Source: an uncultured Clostridium sp.
GTDB lineage: Bacteria > Bacillota > Clostridia > Clostridiales > Clostridiaceae
NCBI GenBank assembly: GCA_934746785.1
Contig: CAKVFO010000105.1
Span: 1-11,630, forward strand
Direction of reading: 5' to 3'
Length of the DNA stretch: 11,630 nucleotides
In this document: positions 1-6,652 of the stretch, piece by piece
Layout: each line of letters begins with the position of its first letter
Position numbering within the stretch: the first letter of the stretch is position 1
Notes under the pieces: model-generated
The model's input: the letters and a program-made list of their open reading frames with translations, nothing else
The model's database searches: none
Told to the model about the DNA's origin: nothing
Translations under genes and position numbers: made by a program

Positions 1-790
1 GTTTAGAAGGAGCCACTCTAATTTTGATATATAAATCTCCAGGTGATCCTCCTCTTTCACCATGTTCACCTTGACCTCTTAAAGGCATTACATTACCTGT
101 ATCTACACCAGCAGGTATATTAACAGTTATCTTTCTATTCTTTCTTACCTTACCTTTTCCTTTACATGTATGACATGGAGTATCTATAACTTTACCAGTT
201 CCATGACAGTGATCACATGTAGAAGTACTTACAAAGTTTCCAAGTGGAGTTTGTCTTTGAACTCTAACCTGACCCGAACCACCACAGTGTGGACATGTCT
301 TTGAACTTGTTCCTGGTTCTGCTCCATCACCATGACAAGTTTCACAAGCTTCACTTCTTGTTATTGATATTTCTTTCTTAGTACCGAAAACAGCTTCTTC
401 AAAAGTTAAATTAATGTTATATTCTAAATCATTACCTCTTCTTGGTCCATTTCTTCTTTGAGAGCTTCCGCCACCTCCAAAAAATGAGTCGAATATATCA
501 CCAAAGCCACCCATATCTGAGAAATCAAAGCCGCCAAAGCCACCGCCTGATCCGCCAAAGCCACCATTGAAGTCAGCAGTTCCATATTGATCATAACGTG
601 CTTTCTTTTCTGGATCTGAAAGAACTTGATAAGCTTCATTTATTTCTTTAAACTTTTCTTCAGCTTCTTTATTTCCTTGATTTTTATCTGGATGGTACTT
701 TATAGCTAACTTTCTAAAGGCTCTTTTTATTTCATCATCACTAGCACCTTTCTTTAGTCCAAGTGATTCATAATAGTCTTTACTTGCCAT
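1..790 (-). CDS. dnaJ: Chaperone protein DnaJ (Hsp40), 3' end cut by window edge
   Basis: Cytoplasmic co-chaperone that delivers unfolded clients to DnaK and stimulates its ATPase. I translated the minus strand from the ATG at 788-790; 263 codons are present, against about 375-380 for the family, so the C-terminal substrate-binding and dimerisation part is missing. Visible in order: a J-domain (residues 1-70) with the HPD triad at 33-35; a Gly/Phe-rich linker (about 74-107); four zinc-binding CxxCxGxG repeats starting at C149, C166, C192 and C206; and the beginning of C-terminal domain I/II with the conserved MPLRGQGE stretch near 235-242. All eight zinc ligands are intact, so this is a type I DnaJ. 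A GGAGG site lies 8 nt before the ATG. It is the fourth gene of the hrcA operon, 120 bp after dnaK, with a hairpin in the gap. I see no disruption; the truncation is only the window boundary. Confidence 0.97.
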   Translation of the reverse strand, partial: MASKDYYESLGLKKGASDDEIKRAFRKLAIKYHPDKNQGNKEAEEKFKEINEAYQVLSDPEKKARYDQYGTADFNGGFGGSGGGFGGFDFSDMGGFGDIFDSFFGGGGSSQRRNGPRRGNDLEYNINLTFEEAVFGTKKEISITRSEACETCHGDGAEPGTSSKTCPHCGGSGQVRVQRQTPLGNFVSTSTCDHCHGTGKVIDTPCHTCKGKGKVRKNRKITVNIPAGVDTGNVMPLRGQGEHGERGGSPGDLYIKIRVAPSK

Positions 791-843
791 CTATTATTCC
801 TCCATCTTGCATTATTATAGCAACTTTATTTTCTTTACTTAAT

Positions 844-879
844 AAGAGGGAAGACGACTTTTTCTCTGCCTTCCCTCTT
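844..879 (-). promoter_or_regulatory. Hairpin between dnaK and dnaJ without a T-tract
   Basis: A perfect 10-bp inverted repeat (AAGAGGGAAG at 844-853, CTTCCCTCTT at 870-879) with a 16-nt loop sits in the dnaK-dnaJ gap. Two more pairs (one G-U) can extend it. On the minus strand it is followed by ATTAAGTAAAG, not by a run of T, so it is not a standard intrinsic terminator. An RNA-stabilising, processing or partial attenuation role is inferred. Confidence 0.6.
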
Positions 880-910
880 GAATTATATATTTATATTAGT
901 TTATTTACAA

Positions 911-2749
911 CTACTTATCTTCATCAACCTTGAAATCTGCATCTACTACATTATCATCATGAGGTGCTTGTTGTCCTGCATCAGCAGCACCTTGAGCTCC
1001 TGCTGCACCTTGAGGATTTTGTTGATACATCTTTTGAGCTATTGGATAGAATGCTTGATTTGCAGCTTCCATTGCAGCCTTTATAGCTTCAACATCTTCT
1101 CCATCTTTTACTTTCTTAAGTTCATCAATCTTATCTTGAACAGCTTTCTTTTCATCAGCTGTAGCATTGTCCCCAATTTCATTTAATGTCTTTTCTAATT
1201 GATAAACAGTTTGATCTGCATTATTCTTAACTTCTATTTTTTCTTTTCTCTTCTTATCTTCTTCAGCAAATTTTTCAGCTTCTTTAACAGCCTTATCTAC
1301 TTCTTCATCTGAAAGGTTAGTTGAAGCTGTAATTGTAATATTAGCTTCCTTACCTGTTCCTTTATCCATTGCAGATACCTTTACTATACCATTTGCATCT
1401 ATATCAAATGTAACTTCGATTTGAGGAATTCCTCTTGGAGCTGGAGCTATTCCTGATAATGTGAATCTACCAAGTGACTTATTATCTGCAGCCATTTGTC
1501 TTTCACCTTGAACAACATTTATTTCAACTGAAGTTTGGTTATCAGCATAAGTTGAGAATATTTGGCTCTTCTTAGTTGGTATTGTTGTATTTCTTTCTAT
1601 TAATGGAGTAGCAATACCACCTGCTGTTTCAATTCCTAATGTTAATGGTGTAACGTCTAATAATAATACGTCTTTAACTTCTCCAGTTAATACACCTGCT
1701 TGAATAGCTGCACCAATAGCAACACATTCATCTGGGTTAACTCCCTTTGAAGGTTCTTTTCCTGTAAAATCTCTAACTGCTTCTTGAACAGCTGGAATTC
1801 TTGTTGATCCACCAACTAAGATTACTTTATCTACTTGGCTTATTGTTAAGCCTGCATCTGATAATGCTTTCTTCATTGGTTCTACTGATCTTTGTACTAA
1901 ATCATGAGTTAATTCATTAAATTTAGCTCTTGTAAGGTTCATATCTATATGTTTTGGACCTGTTGCATCAGCAGTGATGAATGGTAAGTTAATGTTTGTT
2001 TGAGTAGAAGATGATAATTCTATCTTAGCCTTTTCTGCAGCTTCTTTTAATCTTTGAAGTGCCATCTTATCATTTCTTAAATCAACACCATTTTCTGCTT
2101 TGAATGTTTCAGCAATATAATCCATAACTTTTTGGTCAAAGTCATCTCCACCTAGCTTTGTATCACCATTTGTAGATAATACTTCGAATACTCCATCACC
2201 AAGTTCAAGGATAGATACATCGAAAGTACCGCCTCCTAAATCGTAAACTAAAATCTTTTCGTTATGATCAGTCTTATCTAGACCATATGCAAGTGATGCA
2301 GCTGTTGGTTCGTTTATAATTCTTAATACTTCAAGACCTGCTATCTTACCAGCATCTTTAGTTGCTTGTCTTTCAGCATCATTAAAGTAAGCTGGAACTG
2401 TGATAACTGCTTGAGATACTGTTTCACCTAAATAACTTTCAGCATCAGCTTTAATTTTTTGAAGAATCATAGCTGATATTTCTTGTGGTGAATAATCTTT
2501 ACCATCTATATTAGTTTTATGGTTAGTTCCCATTTCTCTCTTTATTGAGATTATTGTTTTATCTGGATTAGTTATCGCTTGTCTTTTAGCTACTTGACCA
2601 ACTAATCTTGATCCATCAGCTTGAAAAGATACAACTGAAGGAGTAGTTCTAGAACCTTCTGAGTTTGCTATTACTACTGGTTCTCCACCTTCCATAACTG
2701 CTACACATGAATTTGTAGTACCTAAGTCAATTCCTATAATTTTTCCCAT
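911..2749 (-). CDS. dnaK: Molecular chaperone DnaK (Hsp70)
   Basis: ATP-dependent cytoplasmic chaperone that binds hydrophobic peptide segments and works with DnaJ and GrpE. The 612 residues are complete. Nucleotide-binding domain (1-358): phosphate-1 loop IDLGTTNS at 7-14, phosphate-2 loop around DLGGGTFD at 170-177, adenosine loop VGGSTRIP at 312-319. The hydrophobic interdomain linker DVLLLDVTP spans 360-368, the beta substrate-binding domain about 369-480 and the helical lid about 480-575. A Gly/Ala/Gln-rich flexible tail follows, ending in the acidic segment VVDADFKVDEDK. The region just after residue 70 (ISIKREMG) is about 24 residues shorter than in Proteobacteria, the classic Gram-positive indel, which explains 612 rather than about 638 residues. 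AAGGAGG lies 8-9 nt before the ATG; the stop is TAG. It lies 65 bp after grpE and is regulated with the operon by HrcA/CIRCE. Confidence 0.99.
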   Translation of the reverse strand: MGKIIGIDLGTTNSCVAVMEGGEPVVIANSEGSRTTPSVVSFQADGSRLVGQVAKRQAITNPDKTIISIKREMGTNHKTNIDGKDYSPQEISAMILQKIKADAESYLGETVSQAVITVPAYFNDAERQATKDAGKIAGLEVLRIINEPTAASLAYGLDKTDHNEKILVYDLGGGTFDVSILELGDGVFEVLSTNGDTKLGGDDFDQKVMDYIAETFKAENGVDLRNDKMALQRLKEAAEKAKIELSSSTQTNINLPFITADATGPKHIDMNLTRAKFNELTHDLVQRSVEPMKKALSDAGLTISQVDKVILVGGSTRIPAVQEAVRDFTGKEPSKGVNPDECVAIGAAIQAGVLTGEVKDVLLLDVTPLTLGIETAGGIATPLIERNTTIPTKKSQIFSTYADNQTSVEINVVQGERQMAADNKSLGRFTLSGIAPAPRGIPQIEVTFDIDANGIVKVSAMDKGTGKEANITITASTNLSDEEVDKAVKEAEKFAEEDKKRKEKIEVKNNADQTVYQLEKTLNEIGDNATADEKKAVQDKIDELKKVKDGEDVEAIKAAMEAANQAFYPIAQKMYQQNPQGAAGAQGAADAGQQAPHDDNVVDADFKVDEDK

Positions 2750-2814
2750 AATTTATTCCTCCTTAAAATAGATTGCTCTATTATTATTTCTAATTTTTTT
2801 ATATATTAATTAAA

Positions 2815-3429
2815 CTAATTAGCAACTTTAACAACTGAATGTCTTATTACTTTGTCTCCTCTTTTATATCCTTTCATGAAGACTTCAGCAACTACATTCT
2901 TATCAAAATTTTCATCTTCAATATGCATTACTGCTTGATGCATATTTGGATCAAATTCTCCTGATGCATCAATTTCTTCTACACCAAGTTTTTCAAAAGC
3001 TGAATCTAGACCTTTCATAGTCATTTCTATACCTTTTTTAAGGTCTTCGAAACTTCCTTCTGCTGCAATAGCTCTTTCTAAGTTATCAGCTACTGGAAGT
3101 AATTCTTTTATTACATCAGCACAGGCATCTGTATAAATTCCTTCCTTTTCTTTAGCTGTTCTCTTTCTAAAGTTTTCATATTCAGCAGTTTGTCTTAATA
3201 GTCTATTTTTTAATGCTTCAATTTCATTAGTTAATTTTTTAACTTCATCTTTTGACTTCCTAAGCATATCTAATTCATCCTTTGAAGTTTCTTTTGTATT
3301 TTCTTCTGTATTTTCTGCTGTTTCTTCAGTTTTTGCTTCATCGGCATTAACTTCTACTTTTTCTTTTACTTCTTCTAAGTTTTCATTATCTAAATTTTGT
3401 TCTAAGTTTTCATTCTTATTTTCTTCCAT
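2815..3429 (-). CDS. grpE: Nucleotide exchange factor GrpE
   Basis: Homodimeric exchange factor that removes ADP from DnaK and also acts as a thermosensor in this family. The 204 residues show a low-complexity, Glu/Asn/Lys/Thr-rich, probably disordered N-terminus (1-50), a long dimerising coiled coil (about 52-100) containing ENFRKRT at 85-91, and a helical section with LLPVADNLERA at 110-120. The C-terminal beta domain carries the family signature: FDPNMHQAV at 159-167 and GYKRGDKVIRHSVVKV near 187-202. Length is normal for Firmicutes. A GAGGTG site lies about 9 nt before the ATG. The gene begins 33 bp after hrcA ends and is followed by dnaK 65 bp on; I see no terminator in either gap, so all are co-transcribed. 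Confidence 0.98.
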   Translation of the reverse strand: MEENKNENLEQNLDNENLEEVKEKVEVNADEAKTEETAENTEENTKETSKDELDMLRKSKDEVKKLTNEIEALKNRLLRQTAEYENFRKRTAKEKEGIYTDACADVIKELLPVADNLERAIAAEGSFEDLKKGIEMTMKGLDSAFEKLGVEEIDASGEFDPNMHQAVMHIEDENFDKNVVAEVFMKGYKRGDKVIRHSVVKVAN

Positions 3430-3462
3430 TTAACTTAAACACCTCACTCAAATTATATTAGC

Positions 3463-4491
3463 CTATAGTCCATGGTCTTTTAGTGCATCATTTAGCTCTT
3501 TCATAACCTGAGCCATTATTGCTATTACCCTTGAGTAATTTATTCTTCTTGGTCCTATAAGTCCAATTGTTCCCATAGGTCTATCACCTAATGAATACTC
3601 TGCTGATATAACACTGCAATTCTTAGCTTCAGGAATATAATTTTCATCACCAATCTTTATACTTAAACCACCTTTAGGAGCTAACAGCTCAACAACATAA
3701 TCTTTATTGTATAAAAGATTTAATATCTGTTTTGCATTATCAATATCGTTATATTCAGGATAATTAAATATATTTGTCGTTCCTTCCATGAAAATTTCTG
3801 AAGAATTATCTTCTTTTAATGTTTCATATAATACTGGAACTATCGCATTAAATAAATCGTCATATCCCATAAGATCACCTTTTAAATTATTGATGACCTC
3901 TAAATTAATATCTTGAATAGTTAAATTTACCAAACGCTTATTTATAACTTTATTTATTACCTGAAGTTCTTCCATAGAGGGAATTTTACTTGTCTTTATT
4001 CTATGATTTTTAATTACTCCGCTATCAGTAACTATAACTGATATTAAATTACTATCATCCACCTTAAGAAGCTGAACTGATTTAATATAACTTTTCATAA
4101 CTGATGGTGTTTGTACTACACAAGTTAAATTAGTAAGCTCCGATAATAAGGTGCTTGCTTGTTTAACTATTTTATCCACTTCAAGCATGGCACTATCAAT
4201 TATATATTTTTTAATCTGAAGCTGTTCTTCTTCAGAAAGCCTTGCTTTTTCCATAAGACTATCTACATATAATCTGTATCCCTTACTTGAAGGAATTCTT
4301 CCTGCAGAAGTATGTGGCTGTTCTAAATATCCCATATCTTCTAAATCAGACATTTCATTTCTAATTGTCGCAGAACCAACACCTAAATCATACCTTTTTG
4401 CTATTGTTCTTGAGCCTACCGGTTCACCAGTATTTATGTAATCATTGATTATAGCTTCAAGAATTTGAATTTTCCTCTTATCTATAGCCAT
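3463..4491 (-). CDS. hrcA: Heat-inducible transcription repressor HrcA
   Basis: Repressor of class I heat-shock genes; it binds CIRCE and, in studied relatives, needs GroEL to be active, so chaperone shortage relieves repression. The 342 residues match the family length. The N-terminal winged helix-turn-helix (1-75) contains GEPVGSRTIAK (22-32), the recognition-helix region SATIRNEMSDLEDMGYL (40-56) and the wing HTSAGRIPSSKGYRLYVD (60-77), all hallmark HrcA motifs. A GAF-like dimerisation domain follows, with the inserted domain in the middle and the conserved end GTIGLIGPRRINYSRV near 307-323. An AGGTGAGGG site precedes the ATG. It is the first gene of its own operon, and a perfect CIRCE lies in its 5' UTR, so it is autoregulated. 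Confidence 0.98.
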   Translation of the reverse strand: MAIDKRKIQILEAIINDYINTGEPVGSRTIAKRYDLGVGSATIRNEMSDLEDMGYLEQPHTSAGRIPSSKGYRLYVDSLMEKARLSEEEQLQIKKYIIDSAMLEVDKIVKQASTLLSELTNLTCVVQTPSVMKSYIKSVQLLKVDDSNLISVIVTDSGVIKNHRIKTSKIPSMEELQVINKVINKRLVNLTIQDINLEVINNLKGDLMGYDDLFNAIVPVLYETLKEDNSSEIFMEGTTNIFNYPEYNDIDNAKQILNLLYNKDYVVELLAPKGGLSIKIGDENYIPEAKNCSVISAEYSLGDRPMGTIGLIGPRRINYSRVIAIMAQVMKELNDALKDHGL

Positions 4492-4506
4492 ACCCTCACC
4501 TCTTTG

Positions 4507-4533
4507 TTAGCACTCACTATTATCGAGTGCTAA
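4507..4533. promoter_or_regulatory. CIRCE operator (HrcA binding site)
   Basis: Perfect match to the CIRCE consensus: TTAGCACTC at 4507-4515, a 9-bp spacer, and GAGTGCTAA at 4525-4533, with both 9-bp arms exactly complementary. It lies between the -10 box and the hrcA start codon, at the start of the predicted transcript, the usual position for blocking initiation. It controls hrcA-grpE-dnaK-dnaJ. Confidence 0.98.
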
Positions 4534-4546
4534 TGACTATGTATTT

Positions 4547-4575
4547 AATATATTATTTCTCATTTTTTTTGTCAA
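4547..4575 (-). promoter_or_regulatory. Sigma-A promoter of the hrcA operon
   Basis: On the minus strand, TTGACA (4570-4575) and TATATT (4547-4552) are separated by exactly 17 bp, with an A-rich spacer. The expected start point is near 4540, so CIRCE occupies roughly +7 to +33. The -35 is full consensus and the -10 deviates at one position, fitting a strong vegetative promoter held down by HrcA. Confidence 0.92.
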
Positions 4576-4662
4576 TTGTTAATTATTTTATAGTCCGGTC
4601 TTTTTATTCCATTTATCAAAAATAGCATCCTATTGCTCTGTATTACTGCATTTTTCTCCTTA

Positions 4663-5787
4663 TTACAATATCATATCACTCATAACCATATTTGATAGTT
4701 CAATCCCCATATCACTCAAATATATTCTTCCACCATTTCTTATTAATAAACCTAATTTTTCGTTTTTATTAATTACATTTTTGTATATACTATCAACACT
4801 TACACCAAATCTCCTTTTAAATTCTTCCTCAGAAATTCCCAAATTCATTCTAAGACCCATAAACATAAATTCTTCTATATCATCCTTTTGAGAATTAACA
4901 TACTCATCTTCTATTACACTTTCTCCACTATTAATTCTATTTATGTATTCCCCTATATCTTTAATATTAGAAAATCTTTTCTCATCTATAAAAGAACTCG
5001 CTGAAGTTCCAACTCCAAGATATTCTTCACACTTCCAATATAGTTTATTATGAAAACATTCTTTATTGTCTTTTGCATAATTAGATATTTCATATTGTTT
5101 ATATCCATTACTTTCTAATATTTTTTTACCCTCTCTATACATATCTCTTTCTTCTTCTTCATCTGGAAGATTTAATTTATCCATATCGTATAATTTACAA
5201 AAAGCTGTTCCTTCTTCAACTATTAAGCTATAGCTTGATATATGTTCCGGTTCTAAATTAATAACTTCCTTTAAAGAATTAAGCCACATATTAATTGTTT
5301 GATCCGGAAGCCCAAACATCATATCTATATTTATGTTATTAAAGCCTTCCTTTCTTGCAAGCTTATAATTTTCTTTAAACTGTTCAAAAGTATGAATCCT
5401 GCCAATCTTTTTTAAAAGGTTATTATCTGTTGTCTGCAGACCGAAACTTAACCTATTAATAGTTCCTTCCTTAATTATTTTTAACTTTTCTTTATTAAGA
5501 GTCCCTGGATTACATTCAATACTTTTCTCTGCATCTTTTTTAAAATTCAATTTTTTAACAGTATTCATGAGAAGCTTTAATGATTCTTCATCTAAATGAG
5601 ATGGTGTTCCTCCTCCAATAAATAAACTTCTAATAAGGCGATTTTCGCATTTATTTTCTATCTCTTTACATAGTGCAGTTATATAATTATTCATTAAATT
5701 TTCCCTGCATGCAAAAGAAGGGAAATCACAATAAAAACATTTTTGTTTACAAAATGGTATATGTATATATAATCCTATTTCTTTCAT
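4663..5787 (-). CDS. hemW: Heme chaperone HemW (radical SAM protein)
   Basis: HemW-type radical SAM protein, thought to bind heme and insert it into target proteins. It was long annotated as oxygen-independent coproporphyrinogen III oxidase. The 374 residues match the family length. The iron-sulfur motif is CxxxCxxC at C13, C17 and C20, followed by D21 and F22. HemW has Phe at this position where true HemN has a further Cys, which favours HemW. The GGGTPS motif for SAM binding is at 58-63. The body is a radical-SAM barrel (SFGLQ, MFGLPDQT), then the HemW-type C-terminal domain with the conserved MGLRMNLGIS stretch. A GGAGG site lies 6 nt before the ATG. It sits between lepA and hrcA as in other Firmicutes. 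The heme chaperone role comes from the family, not from this sequence. Confidence 0.94.
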   Translation of the reverse strand: MKEIGLYIHIPFCKQKCFYCDFPSFACRENLMNNYITALCKEIENKCENRLIRSLFIGGGTPSHLDEESLKLLMNTVKKLNFKKDAEKSIECNPGTLNKEKLKIIKEGTINRLSFGLQTTDNNLLKKIGRIHTFEQFKENYKLARKEGFNNINIDMMFGLPDQTINMWLNSLKEVINLEPEHISSYSLIVEEGTAFCKLYDMDKLNLPDEEEERDMYREGKKILESNGYKQYEISNYAKDNKECFHNKLYWKCEEYLGVGTSASSFIDEKRFSNIKDIGEYINRINSGESVIEDEYVNSQKDDIEEFMFMGLRMNLGISEEEFKRRFGVSVDSIYKNVINKNEKLGLLIRNGGRIYLSDMGIELSNMVMSDMIL

Positions 5788-5807
5788 AAAACGCCTCCGT
5801 ATCTACC

Positions 5808-5836
5808 TTTATAATTTAAATGTTCTATATAGTCTC
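5808..5836 (-). promoter_or_regulatory. Weak candidate promoter for hemW
   Basis: On the minus strand GAGACT (5831-5836) and TATAAA (5808-5813) are 17 bp apart, which would start a very short leader of about 15 nt before hemW. The -35 matches consensus at only three positions. hemW needs a promoter somewhere here because a terminator at 6133-6160 separates it from the lepA unit, but this assignment is weak. Confidence 0.25.
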
Positions 5837-5849
5837 TCCATAAGGAAAA

Positions 5850-6049
5850 CAGCTGACACCACGTTTTTCAGCGCAGGAAGCAGCTTTGTTACAGCCTGTC
5901 AAAAGGTTCTAAAAGCAAATTTGGAGGATAGAAGTAATATTTTATGCTCCAAATCACAACCAGTCGCTTAAAAATATTACTTCTACCTCCTTAATACTAA
6001 CGGAAATTTTGCTTTTCGGTTCTTTTGTGGCACTACATTTTTTCTTTTT
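5850..6049 (+). ncRNA. Candidate structured RNA, unassigned family
   Basis: The gap of about 345 bp before hemW has no credible protein gene but strong RNA-like structure. At 5850-5900 it is about 53% GC, far above the window, with a small hairpin GCTGA/TCAGC (5852-5856 with 5868-5872) and four CAGC copies. Next comes a long irregular hairpin. Outer pairs join 5900-5905 with 6022-6027. A 12-bp stem joins 5911-5922 with 6004-6016, with one bulge. A 13-nt bulge at 5991-6003 separates this from a 20-bp stem joining 5923-5943 with 5971-5990, again with one bulge, closed by a 27-nt loop. A T6CT5 tract follows at 6038-6049 on the plus strand, suggesting a plus-strand RNA ending there. A TATAAT at 5810-5815 could be its -10, but I find no good -35. 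The same DNA would form an equally stable hairpin as a hemW leader on the minus strand, so the strand is uncertain. Confidence 0.4.
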
Positions 6050-6137
6050 AACGTATTGAACGACTTACATATTGAAAATCCAGTTATAATCAGTGCTCGC
6101 TCTCAAAAAAAGTTTTTAATTTCCTATACGTTAAAAA
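6045..6137. repeat. 12-bp perfect inverted repeat, arms 69 bp apart
   Basis: TTTTTAACGTAT at 6045-6056 is exactly complementary to ATACGTTAAAAA at 6126-6137. The left arm overlaps the T-tract ending the candidate structured RNA, and the right arm overlaps the T-tract of the terminator after the TerB-like gene. The 69 bp between the arms are AT-rich with no gene that I can support. Whether this is a functional long-range stem, a trace of an inserted element or chance cannot be told from one sequence. Confidence 0.5.
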
Positions 6138-6160
6138 ATGTGTGCTTCTCAGCACACATT
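6133..6160 (-). terminator. Intrinsic terminator after the TerB-like gene
   Basis: On the minus strand, AATGTGTGC (6152-6160) and GCACACATT (6137-6145) form a perfect 9-bp stem with a 6-nt loop, running into six T residues (6133-6138). It starts 6 nt after the stop codon of the TerB-like gene and should end the lepA transcript. On the plus strand no T-run follows, so it works in one direction. Confidence 0.9.
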
Positions 6161-6165
6161 CCTAT

Positions 6166-6606
6166 TTACTTTAATAATAATTCTGCTTGTTCTTTTAGTA
6201 AATCAATCTTACTATCTGAATCAATTACAGAAAAATTACATATTTCTTTAAAGTTATAAAAATAATTTGCTATAGCTATTTTTTTAGATCTAGCTATACC
6301 CAATTTCTCAGCTACATCATCTAGAAAATCTATTTCTTTTTCATCATATTTTCCATCAACTAATGCAAGACCTACAAGTTCAAAATATATAATAGTTTTT
6401 ATTCTATTAGATGAATAAGATAATTCTTTTTGAATATCATCAAAAGACATTTCTTTTATATCTTTATCCTTTATATTTAATTCATTTTTATAGTCTTTTA
6501 GAAGTTTCTTTTCCTCCTTAGCAAAAACCCTATCTATCATTGCCAGCTTTTTTACTAAATTTATAAATGCAGCTGATTCCCCTATATTTAATTCTTCTAA
6601 AAACAT
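6166..6606 (-). CDS. TerB-like helical protein of unknown role
   Basis: A 146-residue, all-helical, soluble protein with no signal peptide or membrane segment. The C-terminal half, especially ALVDGKYDEKEIDFLDDVAE (81-100) followed by KLGI, resembles the repeat of the TerB/DjlA-N-terminal superfamily (pattern A..DG...E...L...A..LG). The N-terminal AMIDRVFAKEEKKLLKDY (22-39) looks like a second, degenerate copy, so the fold is probably a pair of such acidic, possibly metal-binding, helical repeats. An AGGGGG site lies about 8 nt before the ATG. It starts 46 bp after lepA with no terminator between, and a strong terminator follows it, so it is the last gene of the lepA transcript. I do not know its function; the TerB label does not imply tellurite resistance. 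The superfamily assignment is from pattern recognition only. Confidence 0.82.
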   Translation of the reverse strand: MFLEELNIGESAAFINLVKKLAMIDRVFAKEEKKLLKDYKNELNIKDKDIKEMSFDDIQKELSYSSNRIKTIIYFELVGLALVDGKYDEKEIDFLDDVAEKLGIARSKKIAIANYFYNFKEICNFSVIDSDSKIDLLKEQAELLLK

Positions 6607-6652
6607 AATTATCCCCCTAATTTAATTAATATAATTTATTATAATATTATTT

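Noticed and set aside
424..639. Minus-strand open frame of 71 codons
   Set aside because: Another frame inside the Gly/Phe region of dnaJ, which is clearly the real gene there.
878..1186. Plus-strand open frame of 102 codons
   Set aside because: Lies antisense within dnaK, with a hydrophobic, Cys/Ile/Leu-rich composition typical of antisense of an AT-rich coding strand and no supporting ribosome binding site.
4616..4634. Possible terminator after hemW (AATAG-GATG-CTATT then T residues on the minus strand)
   Set aside because: Only 5 bp, almost all A-T, with a short T-run; too weak to call.
5869..5900. Short resemblance to SRP RNA (GGAAGCAGC) and to the 3' part of E. coli 6S RNA (GTTACAGCCTG)
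   Set aside because: The SRP tetraloop and symmetric bulge context is missing. In 6S the matching segment lies near the 3' end, but here the large hairpin lies downstream of it on the plus strand, so the geometry does not fit. Treated as chance matches from memory.
5901..6026. Miniature inverted-repeat transposon
   Set aside because: The arms pair imperfectly with one-sided bulges, and I see no matching target duplication at the ends. An RNA fold explains it better, though a genome search for copies would be decisive.
6056..6259. Plus-strand open frame of 67 codons
   Set aside because: Crosses the terminator hairpin and runs antisense into the TerB-like gene; no ribosome binding site and no recognisable protein.
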